The translations under genes and the position numbers were made by a program. Below are positions 44,470 through 56,604 of a stretch of DNA of 64,000 bases, piece by piece. The stretch spans positions 7,058,541 to 7,122,540 of the forward strand of contig OX459103.1 in NCBI GenBank assembly GCA_949775045.1. The letters run 5' to 3'. The notes beneath the pieces are model-generated. The model did not search any database. It was not told where the DNA came from and was given only the letters and a program-made list of their open reading frames with translations. The stretch is from Metridium senile (taxonomy: Eukaryota; Cnidaria; Anthozoa; Actiniaria; Metridiidae). Positions within the stretch are counted from its first letter, which is position 1. Every line of letters starts with the position of its first letter.

Positions 44470-46160
44470 TGAGATACCAGAAATTTATTACCGGAAGTGT
44501 CCATCTTGATAATAAATTAAACCTATACCCTATCACAAATACGAGTAAGCTATTTTTAGATTTGCACGTTCAGCCAATCATTGCGCTTTAGCGTGACAGG
44601 CGAAGCAGCAATAGGGCGCCCGTGACAGCCACGAAGTAAAGGCAATTATTACTTTTCTGTTTGTCCGAAAAAGTGAACAAAATACAGCTACAAAAAAGGC
44701 AGATACGTTGAGAGTAACAGTAGAAATGGAAAAATTAAATACAATCTTTCTTGAAACGAACAGGCTGAATACAGTCGTTTTTACAACGAACGTTAAAATT
44801 ATATCAATCCATTACAAGAAAAAAACGTCTAATTTTCAACCCTGTGGAATTCGAAAAGATTTCTGGCTGGAATAATAAAGACATGTGATTGAAAAATTGT
44901 TGACTGATCGTGGACTCGATGATGGATCGAGAAGATTTTAAAAATTTGAAGCTTTGAATTTTGTGTTTATTTTATAATTGAATGTGTTCATTTTATCATT
45001 GAATGTGTTTTTGAATGACAAATATAACATTAACTTTGATCAGAGTTAACTTAGCTCTCCTTTGACACACACTATAGAATGTTATTTAAGACTAGAGGAT
45101 TCAATTTTATGGAATCGGTATTTGTGCTTTTGGACGTGTGTTTTGAGTTGTTGACAAGCAAGAGGCCCGGTTAAAGCCACCGGTTAATGACCTCGAATTT
45201 GAAATAATAAGCTGTGAAAACATTTATTCAAGTAAGCAATTTTGTGTGAACGTAAAAATACCCGATCTGGCAAATTAAACTCAATCTTTTGTCCAAATCT
45301 ATCCAAATACCACTCACACTTTCACATTTAACTAACTTTTTTCCTTCAGTTTTTCACATATATTTTCATTGTCAAAAACAGAATTCAAGTTATCTATCAG
45401 GGCAAACAATATATTTTCTTCAATCTGCTGTTGCTTTTGTCACGTGATGTAGGTGAAAGCCAGCAATTTTAAACACTGTCACGCTAAACTCGTCGAATAA
45501 ATTTCAGTTGATGCAAAAGGGACTGCAAAATGTCAATAAAAACAAGTTTATATGGATAATAATTGTTAATCTAGTTCGATCTAGCTATATATTTGCATAT
45601 AGTTCTTGTAATTCATTTACCTGATGATATTGTCGAGAAGAAAAAAAGTTGTCTTTTACAGTTAGTTTTCCTTCTTAATTGTTTAAAAAAAGTACCTTTA
45701 TCAAGATTATATGGATAAGCCATGAATGACAATTTATTTCCATGGAGGATATGTGTTTTAACTTTAACACAGGACTAAACTATTTTAAAATTACATCATC
45801 AATGAATACGTATTTTTACTATTATTTTGTCTCTATCTATATTTACTGTAAAATGGATTGTTTGTGCCGCCTGTAAAATGATAGATATATTGTAGCCAGC
45901 TGTCGCCGTAGCCCGGCCATATGTTGTTTTAGCTTGATTTACATAGGCTTTATAAAGCAGTGTTATGAACGAAACAACAAAAAAGCTAGATATTAAATAA
46001 TAGCTAAATAAACCCCAATACTATCTTGCAATTTCCTGTAAATTGTGCAGTCAATTTATTGAAGCCAGGGTTGCCTTTTATGGCCTCAAAGGATGTTTGA
46101 ACCCTACAACCCACATGACGAAGATCTTCAATTTTTCATTGTGAAGTCATAGAAAAAGAA
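44470..46160. other. Upstream region of TPR-CHAT copy A, then unique sequence
   Basis: 44,470-45,290 matches 59,440-60,255 of copy B closely (for example gcgctttagcgtgacaggcg). 45,291-46,160 is unique in this window. No gene seen in either part. Confidence 0.55.
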
Positions 46161-46171
46161 AAAAATGTGCA

Positions 46172-46990
46172 AGGGGTGATGGTCTAGTGTACATGGTTAG
46201 TGAATCGAATTCTTGGCCTACTTGTCTGGGTTCGCTTTCGAAAGGGTATTTTGTGATGCTTACTTTCAGTTTATAAGAAAGTGAACGATTGTTTACTAAG
46301 GAAGACATTCCACCCAAAATTTATTATTATCCTAACGGATTGTGAGTTTTACATGAACTTAGTAAAATAAGTTTCAAACCAAATCAATGCAAAAAAACCG
46401 TGAATGATCAAACTCAATCGGTCGACGAAAGTCTTTTCTTTTACGTCGTCTGCACATCAAACCGGCAGTGCAGTATTACTAAAACGGCCTCGGCTGGTTA
46501 TAAACAAAGAAATGAAGAACTTTTAAATCCAGAAAACGTATTTGCTTTCGGCTTAGTTCTCTCTCTTTATGAAATTCGCATCAATTTACAAGGCCACAAC
46601 CGAGTAAAATTATTCATCATATGACAATCCTTCCATTGGCCGCCATAACCGGAAAACTTTTTCAAATCTCCATTCAATCAAAATTCTCTGAACGAGCAAA
46701 AAGGGATTGACTTTTTACCTTAAGACTTCACGGTGCAGCACTACAAGTAATTACGTACCAATGCTAAACCATCATAAAGTTAACATGTGTCTTGTACGTC
46801 TTGAGGGAAGCAAGGAAGTTCTGAAAAACTGCTGTATTGCTTTGTCTTCTAAATAAGATACATTGCGACCGCTAATATTTCGGGGAAACCCCTTTTTCTT
46901 GCGGCAAGTCATTTCCTGTGCTGCAGTGTTTTCAAAACTGAAACTTATGCTAATTATTCCCCTGTTACACATTTCCTTATTAGGCCATGT
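46172..46990 (+). repeat. tRNA-headed dispersed repeat, copy 1
   Basis: Begins with a tRNA-Glu-like head: tggtctagtgtacatggtta as A box and gggttcgctttcg as B box. A body of about 550 bp shared with 47,181 and 63,678 follows. A 74-codon frame (46,400-46,624) is open in all three copies but differs mostly by amino-acid-changing substitutions. The block 46,815-46,985 recurs at 48,055-48,225. Confidence 0.65.
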
Positions 46991-47180
46991 CATGCAATCT
47001 TCACAATTATAGTGCTTTTTTGATAAATTTCGTATTTTTCGTAAGTTTTATTCTTTTTATTGCGTAAAAGTAATAACTATACAACAGAAATTGAGTCCGG
47101 GTTTTCAGACTTTTCGTTTGCAAGTTGGAGCTCTCTAGTTCAGTATTGAACTCTAGCTCTGTAACCCTAAAATAAATGGA

Positions 47181-48235
47181 AGGGGTGATGGTCTAGTGTA
47201 CATGGTTCATCGAATTCTTGGCCTACTTGTCTGGGTTCGCTTTCGAAAGGGTATTTTGTGATGCTTACTTTCAGTTTATAAGAAAGTGAACGATTGTTTA
47301 TTAAGAAAGACATTCCACCCAAAATTTATTATTATCCTAACGGATTGTGAGTTTTACATGAACTTAGTAAAATACGTTTCAAACCAAATCAATGCAAAAA
47401 AACCGTGAATGATCAAACTCAAACGGTCGACGAAAGTCTTTTCTTTTACGTCGTCTGCACATCAAAAAGGCAGTGCAGTATTACTAAAACGGCCTCGGCT
47501 GGTTATAAACAAAGAAATGAAGAACTTTTAAAGCCAGTAAACGTATTCGCTTTCGGCTTAGTTCTCTCTCTTTATGAAATTCGCATCAATTTACAAGGCC
47601 ACAACCGAGTAAAATTATTCATCATATGACAATCCTTCCATTGGCCGCCATAACCGGAAAACTTTTTCAAATCTCCATTCAAACGAAATTCTCTGAACGA
47701 GCAAAAAGGGTTGAATTTTTACCTTAAGACTTCACGGTGCAGCACTACAAGTAATTACGTACCAATGCTAAACCATCATAAAGTTAACTTTTAAAAAGTT
47801 GAATTATGTTTTGAAAATATTGATTTTTATCAAAAAAAGTATAATTCTATAATAGTTACTTGTTTCTTTGCTTTGGTGGCAGTTTGTATTGGAATAATCC
47901 AGCTTTCATGGGCTCCTGACTTTGTTGATCAATCTGCTTTCTGAGAATTCGAGGATCGAGTTGGCTCGAGTATCAAAAACGGTCTGATATTGACATGTTT
48001 TAGAAAACCTCTTTCCGTAAAAACGTTAGAAAATAACAGCAATTGGGAAACAAGGAAAAAACTGCTGTATTGCTTTGTCTTCTAAATAAGATACATTGCG
48101 ACCGCTAATATTTCGGGGAAACCCCTTTTCTTGCAGCAAGTTACTTCCTGTACTGCCGTGTTTTCAAAACTGAAACTTATGCTTTTTAATTTCCTTGTTA
48201 ATTTCACATTTCCTTATTAGGAATTATTCCTTATT
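47181..48235 (+). repeat. tRNA-headed dispersed repeat, copy 2
   Basis: Direct repeat of 46,172-46,990 about 1 kb away, with about 250 bp inserted at 47,791-48,044. Same tRNA-like head (47,181-47,256) and same 74-codon frame (47,405-47,629). Confidence 0.7.
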
Positions 48236-49580
48236 ATTTTGGCTAAAATTCAACATTTGCGCAAAATATTAATTACTACCAAAATTCTACAACATTCTGA
48301 GTTTTAGTGCGGTATTTAAACTATAAAAAAATCGAAAAACCAAACTTAATCGAATTAAAGTCCTCCACATAATAGTTTGACGTCTGTGGATGTTTAAAAA
48401 AAAACAATAGTAAGACTGGAAACAGATGATACAAGTTTTGATTTGTCCATCATGTGAACAAAGTTACATTCGAAATGTACTTTGTCGTTTCTTTATTAGT
48501 CGGGCTAGCCATAGGCGGCCCGACTTTAGTTCTACCGTTTCGTCAATCTATGTATCTATCTATGTATCTATGTATCTATGTATCATGTCGCGTTTTGACC
48601 ACCTTACGTCATGAGCATGCGCAAATACCACAGGAAGCCCAAAACATCGCTATCATATGACGTCATACCTTACGTGGGCTCCCTGTGCAGATACGTCACG
48701 ACCTACCCCACCCCACTTGTAACTTACCCCACCATAGGGGTCACGTTCTAACCTCACAAAGCTATTCTCACTATGTAGTCTATGTGTAAGTTTAAAATTT
48801 ATACCCCAAATAATCGCTCTAACTTCCCATGTGGGACACTTCACTATGTAATCGCAAATAAAAGTTATCACCAACAACGAGTGCATACTTATTATTAATA
48901 ACGTAAAAAATGGTGTATCTTTTCTAATTTTAAGTTTTTAAGCGAAATTATTTATATGCGAGAGGTCACTAAATCAAATATTCGATCCTTCGCGCATGCT
49001 CAGAATGATTGAGGAGTCTAACAACTCAAAAAAAGACACGTAAAAATAACAAAAACAAACATACTGCATTGTAAATATTTTTTTATGAATTTGTTTACGT
49101 TGAATTTTAAAACGTGCACCCAGACGCGGCTTAAAAACGGCTGACTCGTTCAAAGCACGAGGTATTGCACCACAGGAAGCCCAAGCAAATCGCCATCTTG
49201 GATTTGAACACGAATTTATTCGGGTTTTTCGCACTTCTACATCGATTTACACTTCCAAATCAGCGTTGGCTTTGGGTATATTGTTTGCTCAAGACATTAT
49301 ACAATTGCTACAATGCTACAATTGCTGTTATTTTCTAACGTTTTTACGGAAAGAGGTTTTCTAAAACATGTCAATATCAGACCGTTTTTGATACTCGAGC
49401 CAACTCGATCCTCGAATTCTCAGAAAGCAGATTGATCAACAAAGTCAGGAGCCCATGAAAGCTGGATTATTCCAATACAAACTGCCACCAAAGCAAAGAA
49501 ACAAGTAACTATTATAGAATTATACTTTTTTTGATAAAAATCAATATTTTCAAAACATAATTCAACTTTTTAAAAGTTAA
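47791..49580. repeat. Inverted repeat, ~250-bp arms
   Basis: 47,791-48,044 is the near-exact reverse complement of 49,322-49,580 (for example atactcgagccaactcgatc against gatcgagttggctcgagtat). The spacer of about 1.28 kb includes the start of segmental copy B. Confidence 0.85.
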
Positions 49581-51513
49581 TCTACATGTGCAATCGGCCT
49601 TCTCCGGTTCATATAAACATCGCCCAGAACGCCTTAAAGGCCCAGTATCGACCGGGATGCTTTGCGGCCGTTTGTTTTTGTTTTGAAATAGCGTTATTGT
49701 TAAATGGCGCTCTCTAATTGGCCAAATACCGCGTGAGTTCAAAGTCCATGGCCGTACGGAGAGACGAAAAATATCACATATCAACATACATGGAAGTAGC
49801 GAACTCTTTTCACGAATCTTTGGGCTTTTGATTGTTTCTGAATGTCCTTAAATGCATCCCTGAGAAGAAAACTATCGTGTAATAGTATGCGGTGATATAA
49901 TAAAGGATTGGGCACGGTATGTTATGTGTATTTCTGTTGTATTATCAAAGTAACGATATTGATCAACTCGGTTTGTCCGCTTTGTTATTATTAAACAATC
50001 GTTGTAGTAAAAATATGTTTAAGAACGTTGAACTCCAAATATAAAGTTAATAAGTATTTTTAATGTCCATAGTATATTATCGTCTCGTCTGAGCAGCTCT
50101 ATGGCATATTTTAACAGCTAGTCCGTGGATCGGAATGAGATGCCTGCGAAGCGGCCGAGTTGATTGTAATCTACTCAAACATCAAAGCTTGTTATTTACA
50201 TCTATTTACAGAAATTATACAAAATATTGCGGCACAGATGTTGTAAAATACATAGAGAACTTAAATACAGTGAAATGTTTTGAGATATTAGCAGGATTAC
50301 TTAGGATTATTTGGATTGAGAAGGCATTATGAACTTTGGTAATTTCGTGATACACGAAATTAGGTCGAGGCACGAAAAGCATCCCGGTCGATACTGGGCC
50401 TTTAAATCGCCTAACATCGCCTAAGAATTTAAGAGCTTTTTGCTAAAATCGCCTAATATCTCCAAAGATCTCCTTAGAGGTTAGGAACTTGTGGCCTTAC
50501 AATTAAGATTTATACATAAATTTCAAATCTGTTATAAATAAAATTTTATTTGTTTGAAATCAATGCCTTGTCTTTTCAATATGCTAACATTCATTATGTT
50601 CATAATGTTCTGAGATTTTTTAAATTATATCCTACAAAGTCAACATTAAAAGTGGTCTAAAAACTAAGCGCTTTCAAAATGTTCTAACAGTGATCCACGA
50701 GTTGGCCATAGGGGGCCTTTGATTATTAAAATATTAATTAATGTTGAAAAAAATTAAACCACAGGGAGCCCATTACAACGGATAACACAGGGATCCCGAG
50801 GGTACCAACGGTTTGCATATATTTAGTATTTTACGTGCGCTCTGATTGGTCGGAAACCATGTATTACTAAAGAATACAGTACACACAGGGGTGATTCAAT
50901 CATACGCACGCTCAAATCTTGCAGGCGCGCATTGCGATGTCCTTTCTAGTGCGTTTCCTGCATACTTTCTTGTTTTTACAATATTTTTACGTCATCATCA
51001 TAGGTATTTGTACCATTTATACAGTTCACTTTATAATGCTCTTTTAATGTATTTCAAAGGGACCAGTGCGTTAAAGTCATGAAATACGTACTAGTTTCTG
51101 TAATATTTTTCATTTTACATTTTACAAATTTGTCTTGAACAGACAATTAAGATTAATACTCCAGTTTCGAGATCTCTTTACTCAGTGTTAGCCTCAAAAC
51201 CATGTAATATATTCTTTTGTTCAGTAACAGTCCGTGCAAATGAAAGAGATTTGTGTGCATAGAAGACAATAAAATTATATCGAAATCTCACGAGTTTTAT
51301 CTAAATTTCTGCATATTTTACACACAATTGAGGCTAACACTGAGTAAAAGAGATCTCGAAACTGGAGTATTCATTAAGATTATTAATATCTTCAGACTAT
51401 ATCCAAGGGGCATCATTGTTATAGCTCCAGTTATCTCTAGCTGTCAAAAACTGGGTCCCACCACTCCTACTGGGCTAATAGACTAAACTGCATAATCCTC
51501 AACTAGCCCGACT
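48498..51513. mobile_element. 3-kb insert bounded by AGTCGGGCTAG inverted ends
   Basis: AGTCGGGCTAG (48,498-48,508) and CTAGCCCGACT (51,503-51,513) bound sequence absent from copy A. TIRs are only 11 bp and copy A differs by about 75 bp at the junction, so the boundary is suggestive. Inside are ccacaggaagccc words, the right arm of the 47,791 inverted repeat and the TTAA element at 49,638. No gene seen. Short open frames (50,135-50,332; 50,846-51,082) lack domains. Confidence 0.5.
49638..50401. mobile_element. TTAA-flanked MITE, 764 bp
   Basis: TTAA at 49,634-49,637 and 50,402-50,405. Termini AGGCCCAGTATCGACCGGGA inverted at the right end over about 27 bp. piggyBac/Kolobok-type duplication. 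Non-coding. Confidence 0.82.
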
Positions 51514-51541
51514 TCACGCTCAGCCTCGATAGAGTGTTATA

Positions 51542-51833
51542 CACCTATTTCAAAAAATCGTTGTCGTAGCCAAAGCTACAGTCCACACTCTAAAGCCTGC
51601 AAAGGATGCCGGTTATATGGACATAATTTGTGATTTATTAAGAGTTTTTTTTTTCTTAATATTTATATTTATATCTACCACAACAACAACTTGTTTGATC
51701 ATATAACATAAATACGTACAAACAAAATAGGATATGAATAAGTCGATAAAAAGAGAAGAAATACCGACATCCTTTGCAGGCTTCAGAGTGTGGACTATGG
51801 CTTTGTTTGCGACAACGATTTTTGAAATAGGTG
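51542..51833. mobile_element. MITE with ~75-bp TIRs (copy B)
   Basis: Counterpart of 25,594-25,882, 292 bp, TA on both sides. Confidence 0.85.
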
Positions 51834-52149
51834 TATATTCATTACAACTTGACTACAGCTCGTGTTAATTTAAGGAATGTGCACATTATCAAATAATTGA
51901 AATACTTAAAATACTTATGCCATTGTCTCTACTCAGATTCTAAAGAGTATATTATACGCTAATGAGGCCGAGGTTGATCGGTGAGAACTGTGAAATGGTC
52001 TTTTTGGGTCGAAAATAGTAAAATAAACTAAGAAACTAAGCTGCACAATAATCTCAAAACTGTCAGTTCATATTGATCTTCAAAACAGTGAAATGACAAT
52101 ATAACACATGTTTTAATTCCTATTTGCTATTTTTATACACCAATTTTAT

Positions 52150-52432
52150 TATTAAATCAATCGTTTCTTGGTACGTTGGTTTTGACATTTTGGATTTAAA
52201 ACATAGTTTCAACTACGTTTTAATTAAACAAAACGACCAAGCTTTCGGACAAATTGTCCATCTTCAGAGTCACAATGGAAAACGTTACTAGTGCGCGCTA
52301 ACTATTTATACATGTGATACTTGTGCGCGAGCAATAAGTTTAACCTGTTATCTAAGAATTATTACAAAAATAAATAAATAAACAAACAAACAAATAAACA
52401 AACAAACTATATATACATCCAAAATTATCTTA
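52150..52432 (-). mobile_element. Insert in copy B with hammerhead-like motif
   Basis: Absent from copy A (about 30,663). The minus strand of 52,235-52,267 reads CTGAAGA, one extra T, a GGACA/TGTCC hairpin, then GAAA, GCTTG and GTC. Stem I is weak and the extra base disrupts stem II. The tail is (aaat/aaac)-rich. A Penelope-derived fragment is the simplest reading. Confidence 0.5.
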
Positions 52433-53286
52433 TTGTTTTCAAGATAGATATGACTGATGAGTTAACTCGGTTTTGATCATTCCAGCTATCACGTGTCCTA
52501 TTCAATATTCATGATTCCTTCGACTTTATAGCCCATTCATCGTCCACAGTGGCGCAGGGAACTGTGCAAGGGACTATTGCCTCTGAAAAGTGTGATTTAG
52601 ATAATACCACCACACAACAAATCAGAAATGAAAGATATATTTAAACATATTGAAAATTATGAAAACATTGTCATCAAAGCTAAAACAATATAACTGGAAT
52701 CTAAATAAGCTGTAAGATACAGACACGTTGCTAGGACATCGAAATACGGGGGGAGGGGGTGTCGTTTTTCTGCTAATCTCAGTGTTTTCCCGAGGGATCA
52801 GTCATTAAGTGTTTTTTTATATACCCTATTCAAACGAAGAAACATTTTCTATCCATTTTGAAAATTTCGATAGACTTTGAGCTGATCACGTGGATTTATT
52901 CCCCCCTCACGCTTTGATCACGTGGATTTATTACCCTCGATCGCGGGAGTTGCGTGACGTGCTCTCGACCAATAAGAAAACGAGTTTGAACTTGTCCTAC
53001 AGAAAGGGAGAGGGAAGATGAAAGGGTCGTAGAGTGTATACTTATTTATAATAGATAATAAAGCTTTATTTATTCTTGAATGGCAAATGAAATTTGAAAA
53101 ACTCAAGACTACAAGAAATAAGATTTAAATATATACAACAGTAAGGAGGCTAATAATTTACATATATAAAAACTGAATATCAAAAATTTAACACAATAAG
53201 AGAAAATTTCAAATTCTACAATACCAACTTCTTTACAAAATGATTAAAAACAAATTATAATTTTAGAAATACATTTTGCTGTCAGG

Positions 53287-53412
53287 GGGCGGTTGTACGA
53301 AGGGTGGATAAAGTTATCCGCGGATAAAAGTTATCCACTGCATAGGTTTTTTATAGATTTTATCCGCTGGATAAGGATTTATCCGGTGGATAGCGCTATT
53401 CACCCTTCGTAC
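53287..53412. mobile_element. MITE with CGGTTGTACGAAGGGTG termini (copy B)
   Basis: Counterpart of 31,262-31,401, with the right end a few bases shorter. Confidence 0.75.
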
Positions 53413-53841
53413 ACAATTATGTTGCTGATTATTATGTTGCTGATTGTGTTGTGCAATCAGAGAATTAAACAAGAAGATGCATAATAATATTCAATTCTAA
53501 AATTTACTCTAATGAAGTGAGTGCCTGTTCTTTGATGTATAATGCAGGCTGGCTACACAGTTATGTATATAATTTTGTAACAGTTTTTCAGTAATCCCGC
53601 GTGGAAATATCGTCAACGGTACTCTTAGGATAAATACTTGGAGTAATACACTAGTCTTGAAAGCCTTTTTAGTCAGGAAGGCGGCTTTTAAGAAAATTTC
53701 AAATGATGATGTGGTTAGTTTCGATGAGTGTTCCTCTAGGTTTACAACCCTCGTCAACATCACAGTACATGGACGCCGCGCTACTGATTCATCTATACTG
53801 ATTTGTCTACTTCCTTCGACGCTGAGTTTCAACCTTTTTAC

Positions 53842-54492
53842 TCAAGTATTTTTAAATGCTGATATGGAGACATCATCGCCAATAAGAAAGAATGCAGCCC
53901 AGAACATTGGTTCGTTGTACCTCTCTGTTTCTCTCATTTCTTTCATTGTTTGTTGAAGGCTCTTACTGGCACTCTCTCCCTGCTTTAGATGCGAATAAAA
54001 TTTCAGCATAAAAACCTTAGTCGCATCATCATCAATTGCCCACAATGAAGCCAGAACAGCACGGGCTCCTGCAGCAAGAAATGCTCGAGTCATTCCTACT
54101 ATTCCCTCTGCCTTGATCTCACCCCGACCACTGTGGCAGCAACTCAACACAACGAGTTGAGCTCGGACACCACTTTCTTGTGCTTCCTGCATTGTTAAGA
54201 TGTATTCATGCTCTTCTGGAATGCTGTTAGTTGCTGACGGTTTAGATGGAGCAAGAAGAATTTGTCCATTTTCACTTCCATGTGCAGCAAAGTGGATAAC
54301 GGACACACCAACCTGTAGTTCTTGGAGGACTGCTTCTTTTGTTGCTTATTTTCCTGTTAATGGCTCCACGTCAAGGAGTTTGGCGATCTCTTTAGCTTCT
54401 CTTTCTGCACCAGGTAAATTAACAAATGATGTTTCATTGCCTCGAAACTTGACTTTTCCAATTTCAGGATTTCCAACGATCAGCGCTCCTAA
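53842..54492 (-). pseudogene. TPR-CHAT gene copy B, exon 3 (stop codon)
   Basis: Closely matches copy A exon 3 and keeps the dyad motifs VIHFAAHGS and VVLSCCHSG. An in-frame TAA at 54,346-54,348 replaces a Gln codon of copy A (LTGSQ becomes LTGK-stop). It lies upstream of both catalytic residues, so a spliced product would lose the protease core. An internal Met just before the His would give a 154-residue open frame to 53,842, but it lacks the N-terminal half of the domain. The C-terminus also differs (ends AFKNT). Confidence 0.88.
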
Positions 54493-54625
54493 CTAATAAT
54501 AATAATAATAATAATAATGATTTAATCAACATCATCATCATCATCATCATCATGAACATCGTCAACATTATCATTATCATCATCATCATCAACATTATCA
54601 ATATCATCGTCATCATCATCATCTT
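54493..54625. repeat. Uninterrupted (TAA)n and (ATC)n, empty site
   Basis: About nine TAA units, then atcatc repeats. Corresponds to the array split by the RLE LINE in copy A. Confidence 0.93.
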
Positions 54626-54848
54626 CAGTCTATACAAAGCACATGCATCGCCATTATCTTAACACAGGCTCACACTTATGTAACATACAAGAGAAATAAT
54701 GGTTCGAGTCCTGCCAATTGCATGTTTTTTTTTTCTTTTGTATCACACATTTAACGCAATCCATTTTCTAACTTGTAACCACTACCTTTAAGGACCAACC
54801 ACGATGGATATTCAGCTAGTAATAATTGGTACTGTGAAAAGTGCTAAC

Positions 54849-55801
54849 CTTATAATGTCGATCATCTTTGGATTCATGCAGAAGTTTCAAAGTCGTCAAA
54901 GAAGGAGACAGACGAATGCGTTTCATATCCGATAGTAATTTGCCTGTCTTTGGATCTCGAAGAGCAGCGAATGGGACCATGAACAAAGACCCATCAGGAA
55001 TTATAATAATTTCCTCCTGGGTGAGCTTGTGTTGTACTGGAGCAACTAATATTTCAAAAAGTAACTCCAATGGCTTTTCATCGTCGAAATCTTCTTCGTA
55101 TGCACATCTAGCTTGAGCGGATACATTTTCGCCAATTTCATTTCCTTTTGTGGTGTCTCGTTCGGTAACTTGAGATGAGTCAGGTGCAGGCGGTTTATCA
55201 AAATGTTCTTTTTCACACTCTAGTATTCCCAGCGATCTATCCTCACAGTCTACTCCTTCCCTAACCTGCATGTTTTTGTAGCTTTTTTTCACGAAATACG
55301 TGATAAATTCTTGATCATATTCAACTTTGTCCTCAGTCGACGTTGGTTTAGTTCTTTTAATCTCACTGGGAACAAAAAATGATGGAATTTGATGAGCTAG
55401 AACCCAAATCAGAACAAGCGCCTTAGTATCATAGGGCACATCATAAAACAGAATGCACGAAGTTGGTACCATCATATCATTAACATCGGTAAGCTTTAGC
55501 GAACCACTTTTCGATGCAGTCTCTAGATTCATGCTGTATTTCAAGCTCAAAAGATCCCCCAAAGCACGGGCTCGTCCACGCTCGGATACTAGAAGAGCTT
55601 CTTCTGTCTGTTCAGTCTCAAGGCAGAGTTCGCTTAGCAACTTGTATGTTTTGACGAATGCATCGAAAATAGAAATCTTGAATTGGTCTTTGTCCTTTAA
55701 GTCATCAAACAACAACTCAAAGCATTGTATACTCTTATAAAAGTGTTCTTTTGATTTCCTAAGGCGATCAAGGGTGCCGTCATAGTGCCCATAGTACACA
55801 C
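54849..55801 (-). pseudogene. TPR-CHAT gene copy B, exon 2
   Basis: Open throughout, with the same acceptor (cttctag) and donor (AAG|GTTAGC) as copy A and one extra codon (GHYDG). It encodes the linker and N-terminal CHAT half (EEIIIIPDGSLFMVPFAALRDP). The exon itself is undamaged, but its neighbours are broken, so it is listed with the pseudogene. The intron to exon 3 is only 356 bp here. Confidence 0.82.
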
Positions 55802-56098
55802 CTAGAAGTATAACAGTTAAATTGATTTTAATAAAATAGAAAAAAATACATTGCTCAACTTGAAATAGAGTAATTTGCTCCTGCAAAGTTATTCGCAGAC
55901 TTTTTCTAAAATAGAAATGAGATGCATGTACATTATTCAATTTTTCTTTGGTAGTTCGAGTGACATCAGAAAACATTTATCTGTGATCAGTCCAAACATT
56001 TGATTTCTGTCAGGCACAAACCCGCTATTAAATTAAAATTAAACATCCAGAGAAGTCTGCAACAGCATAATATAATTACATATACTCAGACGACCTAT

Positions 56099-56158
56099 AC
56101 ATATATATATACAGTCATTTGCAAAAATTCTGACCGTACAAGTATATAAGTATATAGG

Positions 56159-56210
<52 letters not shown>

Positions 56211-56259
56211 TGCATGTATGTATGTATGTATGTATGTATGTATGTATGTATGTATGTAT
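56099..56259. repeat. (TA)n and (GTAT)n microsatellites
   Basis: About 20 GTAT units at 56,176-56,258, preceded by a TATATA-rich patch and a terminus-like word tacagtcatttgcaaaaatt. Confidence 0.9.
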
Positions 56260-56260
56260 A

Positions 56261-56517
56261 CAGCCGATTGCATAAAGGTTGTAGTTTTTTAGATATACAT
56301 ATATACACATATCTAATGATATGCAATCTCTAAATAACTACTCACAGAATCCCAAATGTACTTTTTTGATAACTACGAGATTTAGAATAGATAAAAAAAA
56401 TATTTTGGTAAGAATTCCATACAAAGAACACCCGAAAAGAGCAGTGTTTTCGGTTTTTGCATCTCATTATATATGTTATATGTGTATAAATGTATACTAC
56501 AACCTTTATGCAATCGA

Positions 56518-56520
<3 letters not shown>
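56261..56520. mobile_element. Tc1/mariner-type MITE, 260 bp, between microsatellites
   Basis: TA|CAGCCGATTGCATAAAGGTT at the left, inverted aacctttatgcaatcgactg|TA at the right. It lies exactly between (GTAT)n and (TA)n. Confidence 0.82.

Positions 56521-56594
<74 letters not shown>
56521..56594. repeat. (TA)n array
   Basis: About 37 TA units next to the outer end of the Penelope copy, as at 35,913. Confidence 0.95.
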
Positions 56595-56597
<3 letters not shown>

Positions 56598-56604
56598 ATG
56601 ATAT

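Noticed and set aside
48426..48660. Short frames with YVSIYVSMYL-type repeats
   Set aside because: They derive from a (TATC/TATG)n patch at 48,545-48,585.
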